A stretch of 64,000 nucleotides of DNA from Idiomarina seosinensis_A (GTDB lineage: Bacteria; Pseudomonadota; Gammaproteobacteria; Enterobacterales; Alteromonadaceae). Position 1 is the first letter of the stretch; each line of letters begins with the position of its first letter. The DNA is taken from contig NZ_CP085211.1 in assembly GCF_044797955.1 (NCBI RefSeq), forward strand, positions 1,116,001-1,180,000. Direction: 5' to 3'. Made by a program: the position numbers and the translations under genes. Positions 36,214 through 45,023 of the stretch are shown one piece after another. Under the pieces are notes generated by a model. That model made no database searches, was not told where the DNA came from, and saw only the letters and a list, made by a program, of their open reading frames with translations.

Positions 36214-37935
36214 TTAAGGCGTATCCTTGAGCGTTTTAGTAAAAGTTGAATATGACAACGTCTGTTGTCGTGTACTGACTTGGTTGCGACCATTGTTTTT
36301 ACTCGCGTAGAGCGCTTTATCCGCGGCTTCGACAAGCTCTGAAGCGTCAATTTCAGCAGGTAAGTCATTTGAACAAACACAGCCCGCTGACAGTGTGCAG
36401 CAGAACGTTTGGTTATCTGCCAAAAATTTTATTTCACTAAACGCTATTCGTATAGCATCAACTATTTTAACCGCTTCATGTTCATGAGTGTTTGGCAAAA
36501 TAACCAAAAACTCTTCGCCCCCGTAACGGCCAACAATGTCAGTTTGCCGAAACCGGTGACGTAGCAAGGCAGCGAGCGATGCGATAACCGTATCGCCAGT
36601 CGAGTGACCGTAAGTATCATTAACACGTTTGAAGTAATCGATATCCAGCATAACAATAGATATGGGACTTTCGTCGCGACGAGCCCGCATTAGTTCTCGT
36701 TCTGCGTGCTCCTTAATGGTGGCGTGTTTTAATAGACCTGTTAGCCCGTCCTTACAGATTAACTGCTCCAGATTTCTCGCACGTTGAACTCTTGAACGAA
36801 TCGAGGAAATCAAACGTTCGTTCGAGATAGGTTTTACTAAAAAATCATCGGCATCAAACAGCAGTGCTTCGGTCTGTTTTTCGAGATTTCGCTCGGCTGA
36901 AAGGTACACAATAGGAAGGCTTTCAAATTGCACATTTTGGCGAACTAACAACGCTATATCTATACCGGAGTACTCCGGCATTTCCATATCAAGCAGCAGC
37001 AATTCAGGCCGAAACTCATTCAGTTCTGAGACAATATTTTTGACTTCGTGAAGTATATTAACCTGCATCCCTTGCGATTCTAGCTCTAACTTCATTAGTG
37101 AGCAGAGTTCCTTGTCATCATCAATTAGCATGACACGAGGTTGTGCGGACTTCTTCTCGTTGACTACCGCCTCTAAATGGCTGACTAGTTCTGATAGGTC
37201 GACAGGCTTCTTTAAAAAGCTTGTTGCGCGAATTTTAGCGGCTTTTATTCGCTGATCAAAGGCATCGTTTTCAGACACGATGATAAGCCCTTTAGGGGCT
37301 CCTTCTGTAGTTGTGAAAAGTGTTTTGAAATCTGCTGCGGCATTGAATGGATGGCCGTCCAAATCAATAATAGTTGCATCCGGCCAGCCTACTTTATCCG
37401 CTAACTTAAGTGCTTCTTTCAGGGTTACGGTGTTTATTTTAAAGTTGAAGTTTACAAGCTGCTTCGAAAATTGGGCGGCAAATTGTTCGTTTTCTCCAAT
37501 GAGCCATACTTTGTCTTCATGTGCCGAACGGGACGGATTACTTTTCTGAGGCGTTTTATCAGTGCTCGGAGACTGACTAGAAGAGGATGCATTATCAACA
37601 CCGGTTCCATCTAACAGCTGACAAAGATGCGTGACATCATTACTAATTAGTTTAATGACCGTGTCTTGCCCTAACTGACTTGCCGACTCTTTTAATTGTT
37701 CGTCAATACGACGTGCTTCTTCGCTAATTTTATCAAAACCGAAAGTTCCTGCAGAGCCGCTGATTGAGTGCAGTATAAGATGTATCTCATCAGCTCTTTG
37801 ATAGGCGTTAGTAAGGCTCAATCCGTCTATTAGAGAAGTTAGTTTCGACTTATCTGACACCAGGCGTTCTTTGTACTGATCCCGGATGGCCTGGATTTCA
37901 GTCTGTAGCTCTTCAGGTGCATTATGGTTGCTCAT
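36214..37935 (-). CDS. Hpt-REC-REC-GGDEF diguanylate cyclase
   Basis: A 573-residue soluble signalling protein. It has an Hpt-like domain (about 1-110; HSISGSAGTFGF with likely phospho-His56), a diverged receiver (about 140-260), a canonical receiver (about 265-390; LIDDDKE, LLLDMEMPEYSG, KPIS) and a GGDEF domain (about 400-555). The active site is YGGEEF near 470, and an intact inhibitory RQTD motif stands five residues before it, so it should make c-di-GMP under phosphorelay and product control. Its start overlaps the end of the small response regulator gene by 14 bases. Confidence 0.9.
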   Translation of the reverse strand: MSNHNAPEELQTEIQAIRDQYKERLVSDKSKLTSLIDGLSLTNAYQRADEIHLILHSISGSAGTFGFDKISEEARRIDEQLKESASQLGQDTVIKLISNDVTHLCQLLDGTGVDNASSSSQSPSTDKTPQKSNPSRSAHEDKVWLIGENEQFAAQFSKQLVNFNFKINTVTLKEALKLADKVGWPDATIIDLDGHPFNAAADFKTLFTTTEGAPKGLIIVSENDAFDQRIKAAKIRATSFLKKPVDLSELVSHLEAVVNEKKSAQPRVMLIDDDKELCSLMKLELESQGMQVNILHEVKNIVSELNEFRPELLLLDMEMPEYSGIDIALLVRQNVQFESLPIVYLSAERNLEKQTEALLFDADDFLVKPISNERLISSIRSRVQRARNLEQLICKDGLTGLLKHATIKEHAERELMRARRDESPISIVMLDIDYFKRVNDTYGHSTGDTVIASLAALLRHRFRQTDIVGRYGGEEFLVILPNTHEHEAVKIVDAIRIAFSEIKFLADNQTFCCTLSAGCVCSNDLPAEIDASELVEAADKALYASKNNGRNQVSTRQQTLSYSTFTKTLKDTP

Positions 37936-38314
37936 GAGCGCGACTCCAAATGTCTTTTAGTTGGCTCGGTAACGTCATTGGGTCGAAAGGTTTGGCGATG
38001 ACGTCCTGTGCACCGAGCTCTTTTAGCTCTTTAACTTCAGAGTTTAAAACTTTGGCTGTGAAAAATACCACGGGTGTATCATCTAATAGACCTCTCTTTT
38101 TAAGTTCCTTCAGAGTATGAGGCCCATCCAGGTCAGGCATCATAACGTCCAACAACACCAAGTCGGGTTTAAAGTCAGCTATTTGCTCAATTGCCTCGTA
38201 GCCCGATGAGCAGATGAGGGATTTAAAACCGCCGACTTTTTCCAGCGACAGCTTTGCAATTGACTGGATGTCTGGTTCGTCATCCACCAGTAAAACCCGT
38301 TTTAACTCAGACAT
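37922..38314 (-). CDS. Single-domain response regulator
   Basis: A 130-residue stand-alone receiver of the CheY/Spo0F type. The acidic pair (VDDEPD), phospho-acceptor Asp (LLDVMMPDLDG), Thr (FFTAKV) and Lys (AKPFDP) are all present. The ATG at 38314 follows GGAG by about 6 bases; an upstream in-frame codon lies in the truncated upstream gene and is rejected. It overlaps the Hpt-REC-REC-GGDEF gene and is likely its phosphorelay partner. Confidence 0.9.
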   Translation of the reverse strand: MSELKRVLLVDDEPDIQSIAKLSLEKVGGFKSLICSSGYEAIEQIADFKPDLVLLDVMMPDLDGPHTLKELKKRGLLDDTPVVFFTAKVLNSEVKELKELGAQDVIAKPFDPMTLPSQLKDIWSRAHEQP

Positions 38315-38412
38315 GGGGTCTCCTATTCTCATTGTTGCCAGCGAGTTTATCGATCAACTCAACGAATTTGGTACGCGTGAAGTTTGCTTTATCCATAATC
38401 GCATCGACACGG
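38307..38412 (-). pseudogene. 3-prime remnant of a gene cut by the IS21 element
   Basis: The minus strand from the IS edge (38412) reads VDAIMDKANFTRTKF, then VELIDKLAGNN, to a TGA at 38307-38309 that overlaps the response regulator start (ATGTCTGA), and it contains that gene's ribosome site. This is how the end of an upstream operon gene looks. The residues resemble the C-terminal end of a receiver domain, perhaps of a hybrid kinase; that is a guess. The rest of the gene is missing from the window: the far side of the IS holds a different gene. Confidence 0.65.
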
Positions 38413-38470
38413 TGTCAATGGCCATTAATTTTGATCCACTTTTGGCCAATAAAATTGACCCACCTGCGAT
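38413..38470. repeat. Left terminal repeats of the IS21 element
   Basis: Outer unit with GATCCACTTTTGGCC, then a second unit AATTGACCCACC. The right end carries the same two unit types in the opposite order, consistent with multiple transposase binding sites. Confidence 0.6.
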
Positions 38471-39213
38471 CAGGTTTTGCTGACTTTTTCCTTCAGTCGA
38501 TAGCTTTCTCCTCCAAGCATAAATATGTGTGAGTGATGGATGACCCGGTCGATGATCGGTACTGCAACATTGTCATCATGGAAGAACTCACCCCAACTGG
38601 TAAAATCTTTGTTCGTCGTCAAGATGATAGACCGATACTCGTACAAGCTATTGATTAGCTGGAACAAGTTGTAACGCGACTGCCTCGACATAGGTAAGTA
38701 ACCCAGCTCATCAATGATAATGAGGTCATATTTGCTTAGCTGTGTGAGCCGCTTTTTCAGTTCGCCTTTCATTTCGGCAAGTTCAAGCTCTTCTACCAGC
38801 GTTAATGCGTTTCTGAACAGAACTTTGTATCCGGCCTGGATTGCCTCATGACCGATCCCAATGGCCAGGTGGGTCTTTCCCACACCCGGAGGGCCAATAA
38901 AAATGACGTTGTTGCGTTCATCGATAAAGCTAAAGTCAAGTAACCCATTGATTTGACGCTTGGTTACTGTGGTCTGGTGCCGATAATCAAATAAGTCGAG
39001 ACGCTTTTCTTTTGGGAACTGCGCTTGTTTGTAATGGCGTTTTATTCGGTTTACGTTGCGCTGAGTGATTTCATGCGATACTAACGACTCGGCGAAGCTT
39101 AAATAGGACTCTTCATTGGCTTCAGCCGTGGCCACCAGAGTGGCCAACTGGCCTGCTGCTGCACCCAGCCGTAGGCTACGAAGCTGCTTAGCGATATTGT
39201 CTAACTGGTTCAC
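38470..39213 (-). CDS. istB: IstB, IS21 transposition helper ATPase
   Basis: A 247-residue AAA+ ATPase. Walker A GPPGVGKT (107-114) and Walker B LIIIDELGYLP are intact, as is the DnaC/DnaA-like core. IstB shapes the target DNA and activates IstA. It starts with GTG inside the istA stop (GTGA overlap), the coupling usual for IS21 elements. Confidence 0.97.
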   Translation of the reverse strand: MNQLDNIAKQLRSLRLGAAAGQLATLVATAEANEESYLSFAESLVSHEITQRNVNRIKRHYKQAQFPKEKRLDLFDYRHQTTVTKRQINGLLDFSFIDERNNVIFIGPPGVGKTHLAIGIGHEAIQAGYKVLFRNALTLVEELELAEMKGELKKRLTQLSKYDLIIIDELGYLPMSRQSRYNLFQLINSLYEYRSIILTTNKDFTSWGEFFHDDNVAVPIIDRVIHHSHIFMLGGESYRLKEKVSKT

Positions 39214-40709
39214 GATAGGCTCCGCTGCGCGTTAACATGACTGATGCCTCGGTACATACTTAAGTCGATGCTCACCGGACTATCCGCCTCATCATCAGCC
39301 ATACGCCCGCGCTGCTCGGCGCTGAGCCATGCATCGATATGGTCACGCATCTTGCTGGCGGTTAAGTCTTCACGCTCGAGCAAGTGAGCTGTAAGTGCCT
39401 CGGGCAATTCTCCGTAGTGCTTTAATACATCCAGAGCACCGCGTAATTGGTCTTTATAAAACCGAGGCATGGTTACTTTGAACTGTGCCGCAATTGCACA
39501 GCCAACATCGATACCGAGACGTTCATTGAGACATGCTTCAAGCGCTTCTGCCGCCTGAGTTTTATCGCGGTAATGGTCACGGTTTTTGATAATAAGACCT
39601 TTATCAAGGCTGACAGTATGCTGGCCAATAAGCTCACTGGTGGCAGGATCGAGCAAGAGCAGTTGGCCATTGGCCTCACTGACACCAACCCGGCTTTGTT
39701 GCCATTCCATAGGCACCGAGTACTTGTTCGAGACCCAGGATATCAACCCCGTTTTGTCGACTTTTCGTGTTTGCATGGGCGTGTTGTCTAAACTGCCCAT
39801 CGCTGCGTTATAGTGGTTCATGAATGACCGCTCCGAGCGGTCATAATAGCTCTGCGGCCGCTCTTTGGTGGTGCCATGCACTCGGATGTTGGCTACTTCA
39901 TTCAGCCAATCAAGGGTATAAGCCCGAAGCTCTGCTTCACTGCGGAACGACTCACCATACAGGCAGTCTTGTTTGACGTATTTAACTGCTGCTTCAACCT
40001 TACCTTTGCTCTCCGGATCAAAGCCCTCACAAGCATGAATATGGAATGATGCCGCCGTGGCATAATGCGCGAAGCGTTGATTGAGTTTGAGCTCGCGATA
40101 TTCTTCGCTCAGTACCACCAACTTAGTTTGGTCGTAAACGCACTCTTCGGTGACACCGCCGAAGTAGCGAAACGCTTCGTCATGCATCTCAATAAAGCGC
40201 TGCGTATTCAGGGGCTGCAAGGAAAGGCCTACATACATAAGGCGGCTGTATGAGAGCACAAATGCAACAAAGTAAACCGTGTGTGGCTTACCATTTATGA
40301 GTACGCCACGAAGCTCGCCGGGATCGACCTGGCACTGCACACCGGGAACAGTTTCGATGATCGGTTCATAATAACGATACTGACCGACAGCAACCTCTGC
40401 TTTTAGATTTTGTACGTAACGGCGCATGCTGCGCTCAGAGATCGGTAATTTACCAACCTTTCTGGTTAAGCGGCGCATAAGCTTTACTGCGGACAACTTG
40501 GGGTAATCTTTAAGCTGGTTAATCAGGTAATCACGATAGGCATCAAGCCACTTTTCACGCGAGGTATCTTCCATCATGACGCTGATGCCTTGAACGTCCA
40601 TCGTTAAATATTTTTTCACGGTGTTGCGCGAAATACCCAACTCACGGCTAATTGCACGAATTGATAGCCCCCGGCCTTTGTCGTGCATCGCTTTTATTTT
40701 GTGTATCAC
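39210..40709 (-). CDS. istA: IstA, IS21 transposase
   Basis: A 499-residue DDE transposase. An N-terminal helix-turn-helix (LSIRAISRELGISRNTVKKYL region) is followed by an RNase H-fold core: QVDPGELRG for the first Asp, a later Asp in ECVYDQTK, and Glu in GKVEAAVKYVK. I chose the GTG at 40709 because AAGGAG stands 6 bases upstream; a TTG at 40724 lies before that site. The gene looks intact. Confidence 0.95.
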   Translation of the reverse strand: MIHKIKAMHDKGRGLSIRAISRELGISRNTVKKYLTMDVQGISVMMEDTSREKWLDAYRDYLINQLKDYPKLSAVKLMRRLTRKVGKLPISERSMRRYVQNLKAEVAVGQYRYYEPIIETVPGVQCQVDPGELRGVLINGKPHTVYFVAFVLSYSRLMYVGLSLQPLNTQRFIEMHDEAFRYFGGVTEECVYDQTKLVVLSEEYRELKLNQRFAHYATAASFHIHACEGFDPESKGKVEAAVKYVKQDCLYGESFRSEAELRAYTLDWLNEVANIRVHGTTKERPQSYYDRSERSFMNHYNAAMGSLDNTPMQTRKVDKTGLISWVSNKYSVPMEWQQSRVGVSEANGQLLLLDPATSELIGQHTVSLDKGLIIKNRDHYRDKTQAAEALEACLNERLGIDVGCAIAAQFKVTMPRFYKDQLRGALDVLKHYGELPEALTAHLLEREDLTASKMRDHIDAWLSAEQRGRMADDEADSPVSIDLSMYRGISHVNAQRSLS

Positions 40710-40761
40710 TGTCCACTCCTTCAACGTGCCGTCCCCGCTTTGCTAGTTGAGCTGAGAACGG

Positions 40762-40842
40762 TACAGAAAAATATGGCCGAAGCCACGAAAAGTGGATCAA
40801 AATTAATGGCCGAAAGTGGGTCAGTTTAGTTGGCCATTAACA
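40762..40842. repeat. Right terminal repeats of the IS21 element
   Basis: On the minus strand the outer unit ends in GACCCACTTTCGGCC and is followed by ATTAATTTTGATCCACTTTT, the unit that is outermost at the left end. A third weaker copy of GGCC-AT lies near 40770. Confidence 0.6.
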
Positions 40843-41917
40843 CATAGCCAAAGTCACTGACCAATAAGCCGATAACAGGCGCTCCTGCAGCTTGCCCTAA
40901 GGCGCAAGCGACAAAAGGCAAGACTGGCCCAATGGATAAGCGGCCTGGCAATAAGCGAATGCCTGTCATCAAGTACAGTCCGGTTAAGCTCATGTAGGCT
41001 AAGCCAAAGACCAATGCAGAAAAAACTGCGAGGTAAATTTGATTCGGGCTGGCGGCTAACAAGGTTAGGCTGGTAGCCAGCATCATCAACATCAGCGCGT
41101 GGGTGATGGCAGGGTTATTGCGATCGGCTAAATCGCTGATGATGGCGCCCCCGAGACCTGCAATACCCACGGCTAACCATAACCAGCCGCTTTGTTTTGA
41201 AGATAACGAACCTAAAGTGGTCACTAAGTCGGGCCCGAAGGTCCAATAAGCTGAGGCAATAAAGCCCATAGCGAATGCAAACAAGCATAGTCTTAACAGC
41301 CGCCACCACTGCTGCCCGGTAATCTTAGGTGCGGGTGCTGCATCCAGGGGAGTGAGTTTGGAAACCGACGGGATTAAATACCAGGCAAGCATAACGCCAA
41401 AAATGGCGAATAATGTGAATGATAAATACGCATAACGCCAGGCTTCTACAAAAAACAACACCGCCGGTACAGAAAACGCGACACCAATGCTGGTGCCGGC
41501 ATTCATCACCGAACTGACACGGCCATGGATAGCCCGGTCTACTAAGGCCTGCATAGCGGAGGTTAAAGCCGGCATCATTAACCCTGTACAGATACCGCAC
41601 GCCAGCACACCGAGGCTGAGGCTTATGGGGCCAGCAGCCTGACTTATCAGAGCCAAACCGAAAGCTCCAAACACAGCAGACAACACGGTGGTATTACGAG
41701 CACCAAAATACTTGGTGATCCAGGGAGCAACCAGGCTGACAAAGACGAAACTAATAAAGGGCAGAGCCGCGATAGCACCAATAATATTGGCGCTGATACC
41801 GAGTTCATCTCGAATTTGTGGAATAAACAAACCAAAGGCAAAGCGAGCCAGACCAAAGCTTATGGCGATAAGGATCGCACCCGTCAGGGCAAAGCGCATG
41901 CCTGAGATTTGTGCCAT
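40826..41917 (-). pseudogene. MFS transporter truncated at its C-terminus by the IS21 element
   Basis: The frame encodes 363 residues of a YbfB/YjiJ-like major facilitator with about eleven membrane segments. The native part ends near residue 358 (SDFGY); the last five residues VLMAN and the stop come from the IS repeat. A normal member has about 25-40 more residues, including the last helix. The start at 41917 follows GGAG by 8 bases, 41 bases after the NmrA-like gene. It may still be translated but is probably inactive. Confidence 0.75.
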
Positions 41918-41958
41918 AAAAGCGTCTCCGTTTTTAATTCTCTATCCAAACTGGCCAA

Positions 41959-42603
41959 TTAGACTTCAGCAACCGCTTTATCAACCTCGGTGTTACCTTC
42001 AAGTGCATCAAAGTGCTTGCCAATAGTCTTTGGTGTGTCCAGGCAACGAACCAGTATGCTGGCCACGTCCTTGCGTGGGATCGTGCCGCTGGATAAATCT
42101 TTTGCCAGTTGCACCTTGTTACTGCCTGATTCGTCGGTTAAGCCTCCCGGACGCACGATAGTCCAGTCTAAATCTGAGCGCATCAGTTCATTATCGGCAA
42201 AGTGCTTGGCCACATAGTAGGCTTTAAGGTCTTCATTCCAGCTTTCGCGGCGGTGGGCCTGTAAGGCGCTTACTAATACAAACCGCTGGGTACCAGCGGC
42301 TGATGCGGCTGCCATGGCTTTTACGGCGCCGTCTAAATCGACAAGTAAAGTTTTATCACTGCCGGTATCTGCTCCTGAGCCGGCGGTGAAGATAATGGCA
42401 TCAATATCTGCCATGGCTTTTGCGATGTTGCCCACGGGATCTTCTAGATCGACGAGCCGGGCCTGAACATCTTTTTGCTGCCAGGCGTCGAGCTGCTCTT
42501 GCTTGCGAACAATGGCCACAACGTCATGCTTTTGTTCCTGTTGTAGCTGCTCAACAACGTGTGTACCAATTTTTCCATTTGCACCAATTACTGCAACTTT
42601 CAT
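41959..42603 (-). CDS. NAD(P)-binding NmrA/atypical SDR protein
   Basis: A 214-residue atypical short-chain dehydrogenase with the Rossmann motif GANGKIGTHV at the N-terminus and YYVAKHFADNELMRSDLDWTIVRPGGL, typical of NmrA/YwnB-like proteins that sense or use NAD(P). The catalytic Tyr of classical SDRs is not placed convincingly. The ATG at 42603 follows TGGAGGA. It heads a two-gene unit with the truncated transporter. Confidence 0.82.
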   Translation of the reverse strand: MKVAVIGANGKIGTHVVEQLQQEQKHDVVAIVRKQEQLDAWQQKDVQARLVDLEDPVGNIAKAMADIDAIIFTAGSGADTGSDKTLLVDLDGAVKAMAAASAAGTQRFVLVSALQAHRRESWNEDLKAYYVAKHFADNELMRSDLDWTIVRPGGLTDESGSNKVQLAKDLSSGTIPRKDVASILVRCLDTPKTIGKHFDALEGNTEVDKAVAEV

Positions 42604-42769
42604 GTGTCCTCCAAATGATAGCTCCTGTGAATTGATATTAGATCGGCTCAGCAAAGACGCAAGTCGCTGCGGGGCAAATCATTTTAAAGGATAAGATAAA
42701 TTAACTGCGGCGAGCTCTGCTCTGAGGTAGAATGCACATTCTTATCACTATTAAGTTGCACATTGATAC

Positions 42770-43984
42770 ATGACTTTTTCTGAACTCGGACTTTGCCCTG
42801 AAATTCTTGCCGCCCTGACACGCCAGGGTTATACCCAACCAACTCCCATTCAACAGCAAGCGATCCCAGCCGTGCTCGCTGGTAATGACGTGATGGCTGC
42901 AGCACAAACAGGCACAGGTAAAACAGCCGGGTTTACCTTACCGATTTTAGAAATGCTTAAGGACAACGAACGCGCAAAGGCCAATACAGCCCGGGTACTT
43001 ATCTTGACGCCGACGCGCGAGTTAGCTGCTCAGGTTGGCGAAAGTGTTGCTACCTACGGTGCCGGCTTGCCGTTGAATTATGCGGTCGTCTTTGGCGGGG
43101 TAAAAATCAATCCGCAGATGATGAAGCTACGCAAAGGTGTCGATATTCTTGTCGCCACGCCGGGCCGCCTGCTTGATCTTTATCAGCAAAATGCTGTTCG
43201 TTTTCCGAACTTAGAAACTTTGGTGCTCGATGAAGCCGACCGTATGCTTGATATGGGCTTTATTCATGACATTAAGAAAATCATAAAGTTGTTACCGGCT
43301 AAGCGGCAAACACTGATGTTTTCGGCGACGTTTTCCAGCGACATTCGCAGCCTTGCTAAAAGTCTGGTCAATGATCCGGTGGAAATTTCGGTTGCCCCGC
43401 CGAATGCCACAGCAGAGCGTATTGAACAAATAATGTACGCTGCACAGAAAAGCGAAAAGCCGCGTATGCTGATGCAAATATTACGTGATCTTAAGCTACC
43501 GCAGGTGCTGGTATTTTCGCGAACCAAACATGGTGCTAACCGGTTAGTTAAGCAGCTTAATGCCGATGGATTTCAGGCTGCCGCCATTCACGGCAATAAA
43601 AGCCAGGGCGCGCGAACTAAAGCGTTGGCGGATTTTAAAGCCGGCCAGGTGCAGGTTCTTGTCGCTACTGATATTGCCGCACGAGGGCTGGACATCGAAA
43701 AACTGCCGTACGTGATCAATTATGATTTACCGCAGGTTGCTGAGGACTACGTGCATCGCATTGGCCGTACCGGGCGCGCTGGCCAGGTTGGCTATGCCAT
43801 TTCCCTGGTAATGGACGAAGAGTTTAAAACCCTCAAGGCGATTGAAAAAGTGATTGGCCAACCGATCGAACGTCGTAAGCTGGAAGGTTTTGCCGATGTT
43901 GAACTGAACGGCACAACACCTGCGCCGACTAAGGGCCAGCGCCCGCCGCGTAAGCCTCAGGGGCGGGGCGGAAACAGGCGTTAG
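42770..43984 (+). CDS. rhlE: DEAD-box RNA helicase, RhlE type
   Basis: A 404-residue ATP-dependent RNA helicase. All main motifs are seen: Q motif (FSELGLCPEILAAL, QPTPIQQQAIP), Walker A AQTGTGKT, DEAD, SAT (FSATFSS), ATDIAARGLD and HRIGRTGRAG. A short basic tail follows (RPPRKPQGRGGNRR), as in RhlE. No clear ribosome site precedes the ATG. Role probably in ribosome assembly or cold RNA remodelling, from family knowledge. Confidence 0.93.
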   Translation: MTFSELGLCPEILAALTRQGYTQPTPIQQQAIPAVLAGNDVMAAAQTGTGKTAGFTLPILEMLKDNERAKANTARVLILTPTRELAAQVGESVATYGAGLPLNYAVVFGGVKINPQMMKLRKGVDILVATPGRLLDLYQQNAVRFPNLETLVLDEADRMLDMGFIHDIKKIIKLLPAKRQTLMFSATFSSDIRSLAKSLVNDPVEISVAPPNATAERIEQIMYAAQKSEKPRMLMQILRDLKLPQVLVFSRTKHGANRLVKQLNADGFQAAAIHGNKSQGARTKALADFKAGQVQVLVATDIAARGLDIEKLPYVINYDLPQVAEDYVHRIGRTGRAGQVGYAISLVMDEEFKTLKAIEKVIGQPIERRKLEGFADVELNGTTPAPTKGQRPPRKPQGRGGNRR

Positions 43985-44004
43985 TAGCTGTTCTTAAGCG
44001 CTAG

Positions 44005-45006
44005 CTACTGGCACTCCGAAATCGAATCGCGCTCTATCAGGCGCGGTTCGAACACGGTTTGTATGGCTTTAACCTTTTGCTGATACACCTGCTTTAAGAT
44101 CAGCTGAGCGGCCATTTCTCCCATGCCGCCGACGGGGTAGTCGATGGTGGTTAGTTTTGGAAAAGTATAATGGGAAAAGTTGACATTATCGAAGCCGATA
44201 ATGGATAGTTGGTCTGGCAATGAGCGTCCCAACTCCCGCGCTGCGGTCGATGCACCGGCTGCCATTTCGTCATTGGCACAGACCAGGGCAGTTATGTGCG
44301 GATTATTTTGTAATAAAACACGGGCGCCCTCGGCACCGCTCGACTCGTGATAGTCCCCTTCAAAGAACAGCTGCTCAGATGCTTCGATATCAAATTCAGT
44401 TAACGCCTGGACATGACCTTTATAGCGTTGGTCGGCATCATGCTTCCAAATTGGGCCGGCGATATAACCAATGTGTTTATGCCCGTGCTCCAGAATATGA
44501 CGGGTGGCGAGATAACCGCCGTGTTGGTTATTTAATGTGATGCAGCGGTCGTAGAGCGGTGCCACAAAACGGTTAATCAGCACAAAGCGTACTTTGTTTT
44601 TCATCAGCGCAACTAAATAGTCGTCACTTACGGCTTCAACATGTAAGATCAGCGCGTCACAATTGCGGCTTTGCAGGAAGCTGATGCTCTCCTGTTCTCG
44701 TTTTTCATCGCTGTGCCCGGCTGCAATGATCACATGTTTACCCACCTGTCGAAACTGGTTCTCTATATCACTGAGTAAGGTTCCAAAAAACGGGCCGTTC
44801 AGCTCAGGTACAACAATACCAATGCTGTTTGACCGATTAGATGCCAGCGACTGGGCAACAGAGTTAGGTTGGTAGCCCAGCTGATCCATAGCGTCCAGTA
44901 CTTTACGGCGCGTTTCCTCTTTGACAGGCGTGTTTTTGTTCAGCACGCGAGATACCGTCGCCAGTGATACACCGGCTAATTCTGATACCTCGTAAATGGT
45001 TGCCAT
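44005..45006 (-). CDS. LacI-family regulator of the beta-glucan genes
   Basis: A 333-residue LacI/GalR repressor. The helix-turn-helix (ATIYEVSELAGVSLATVSRVLN) and hinge (PNSVAQSLASNRSN) are complete, followed by a periplasmic-binding-protein fold for the sugar effector. It is the last gene of the GH1-symporter-regulator operon. The operators at 47813-47826 and 57491-57504 are its likely targets, with a glucan-derived sugar as inducer; both statements are inferred from position. Confidence 0.92.
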   Translation of the reverse strand: MATIYEVSELAGVSLATVSRVLNKNTPVKEETRRKVLDAMDQLGYQPNSVAQSLASNRSNSIGIVVPELNGPFFGTLLSDIENQFRQVGKHVIIAAGHSDEKREQESISFLQSRNCDALILHVEAVSDDYLVALMKNKVRFVLINRFVAPLYDRCITLNNQHGGYLATRHILEHGHKHIGYIAGPIWKHDADQRYKGHVQALTEFDIEASEQLFFEGDYHESSGAEGARVLLQNNPHITALVCANDEMAAGASTAARELGRSLPDQLSIIGFDNVNFSHYTFPKLTTIDYPVGGMGEMAAQLILKQVYQQKVKAIQTVFEPRLIERDSISECQ

Positions 45007-45023
45007 TGCTCGTTACACTCCTG

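Larger units (their letters stand above)
38413..40842 (-). mobile_element. IS21-family insertion sequence
   Basis: About 2430 bases with istA and istB on the minus strand. The ends are imperfect inverted repeats: TGTCAATGGCCA at 38413 and, on the other strand, TGTTAATGGCCA at 40842, both continuing to a GAyCCACTTTyGGCC block. IS21 elements start with TGT and carry several terminal repeats, as here. No 4-8 base target duplication is visible in the flanks. Both transposition genes look intact. Confidence 0.88.
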
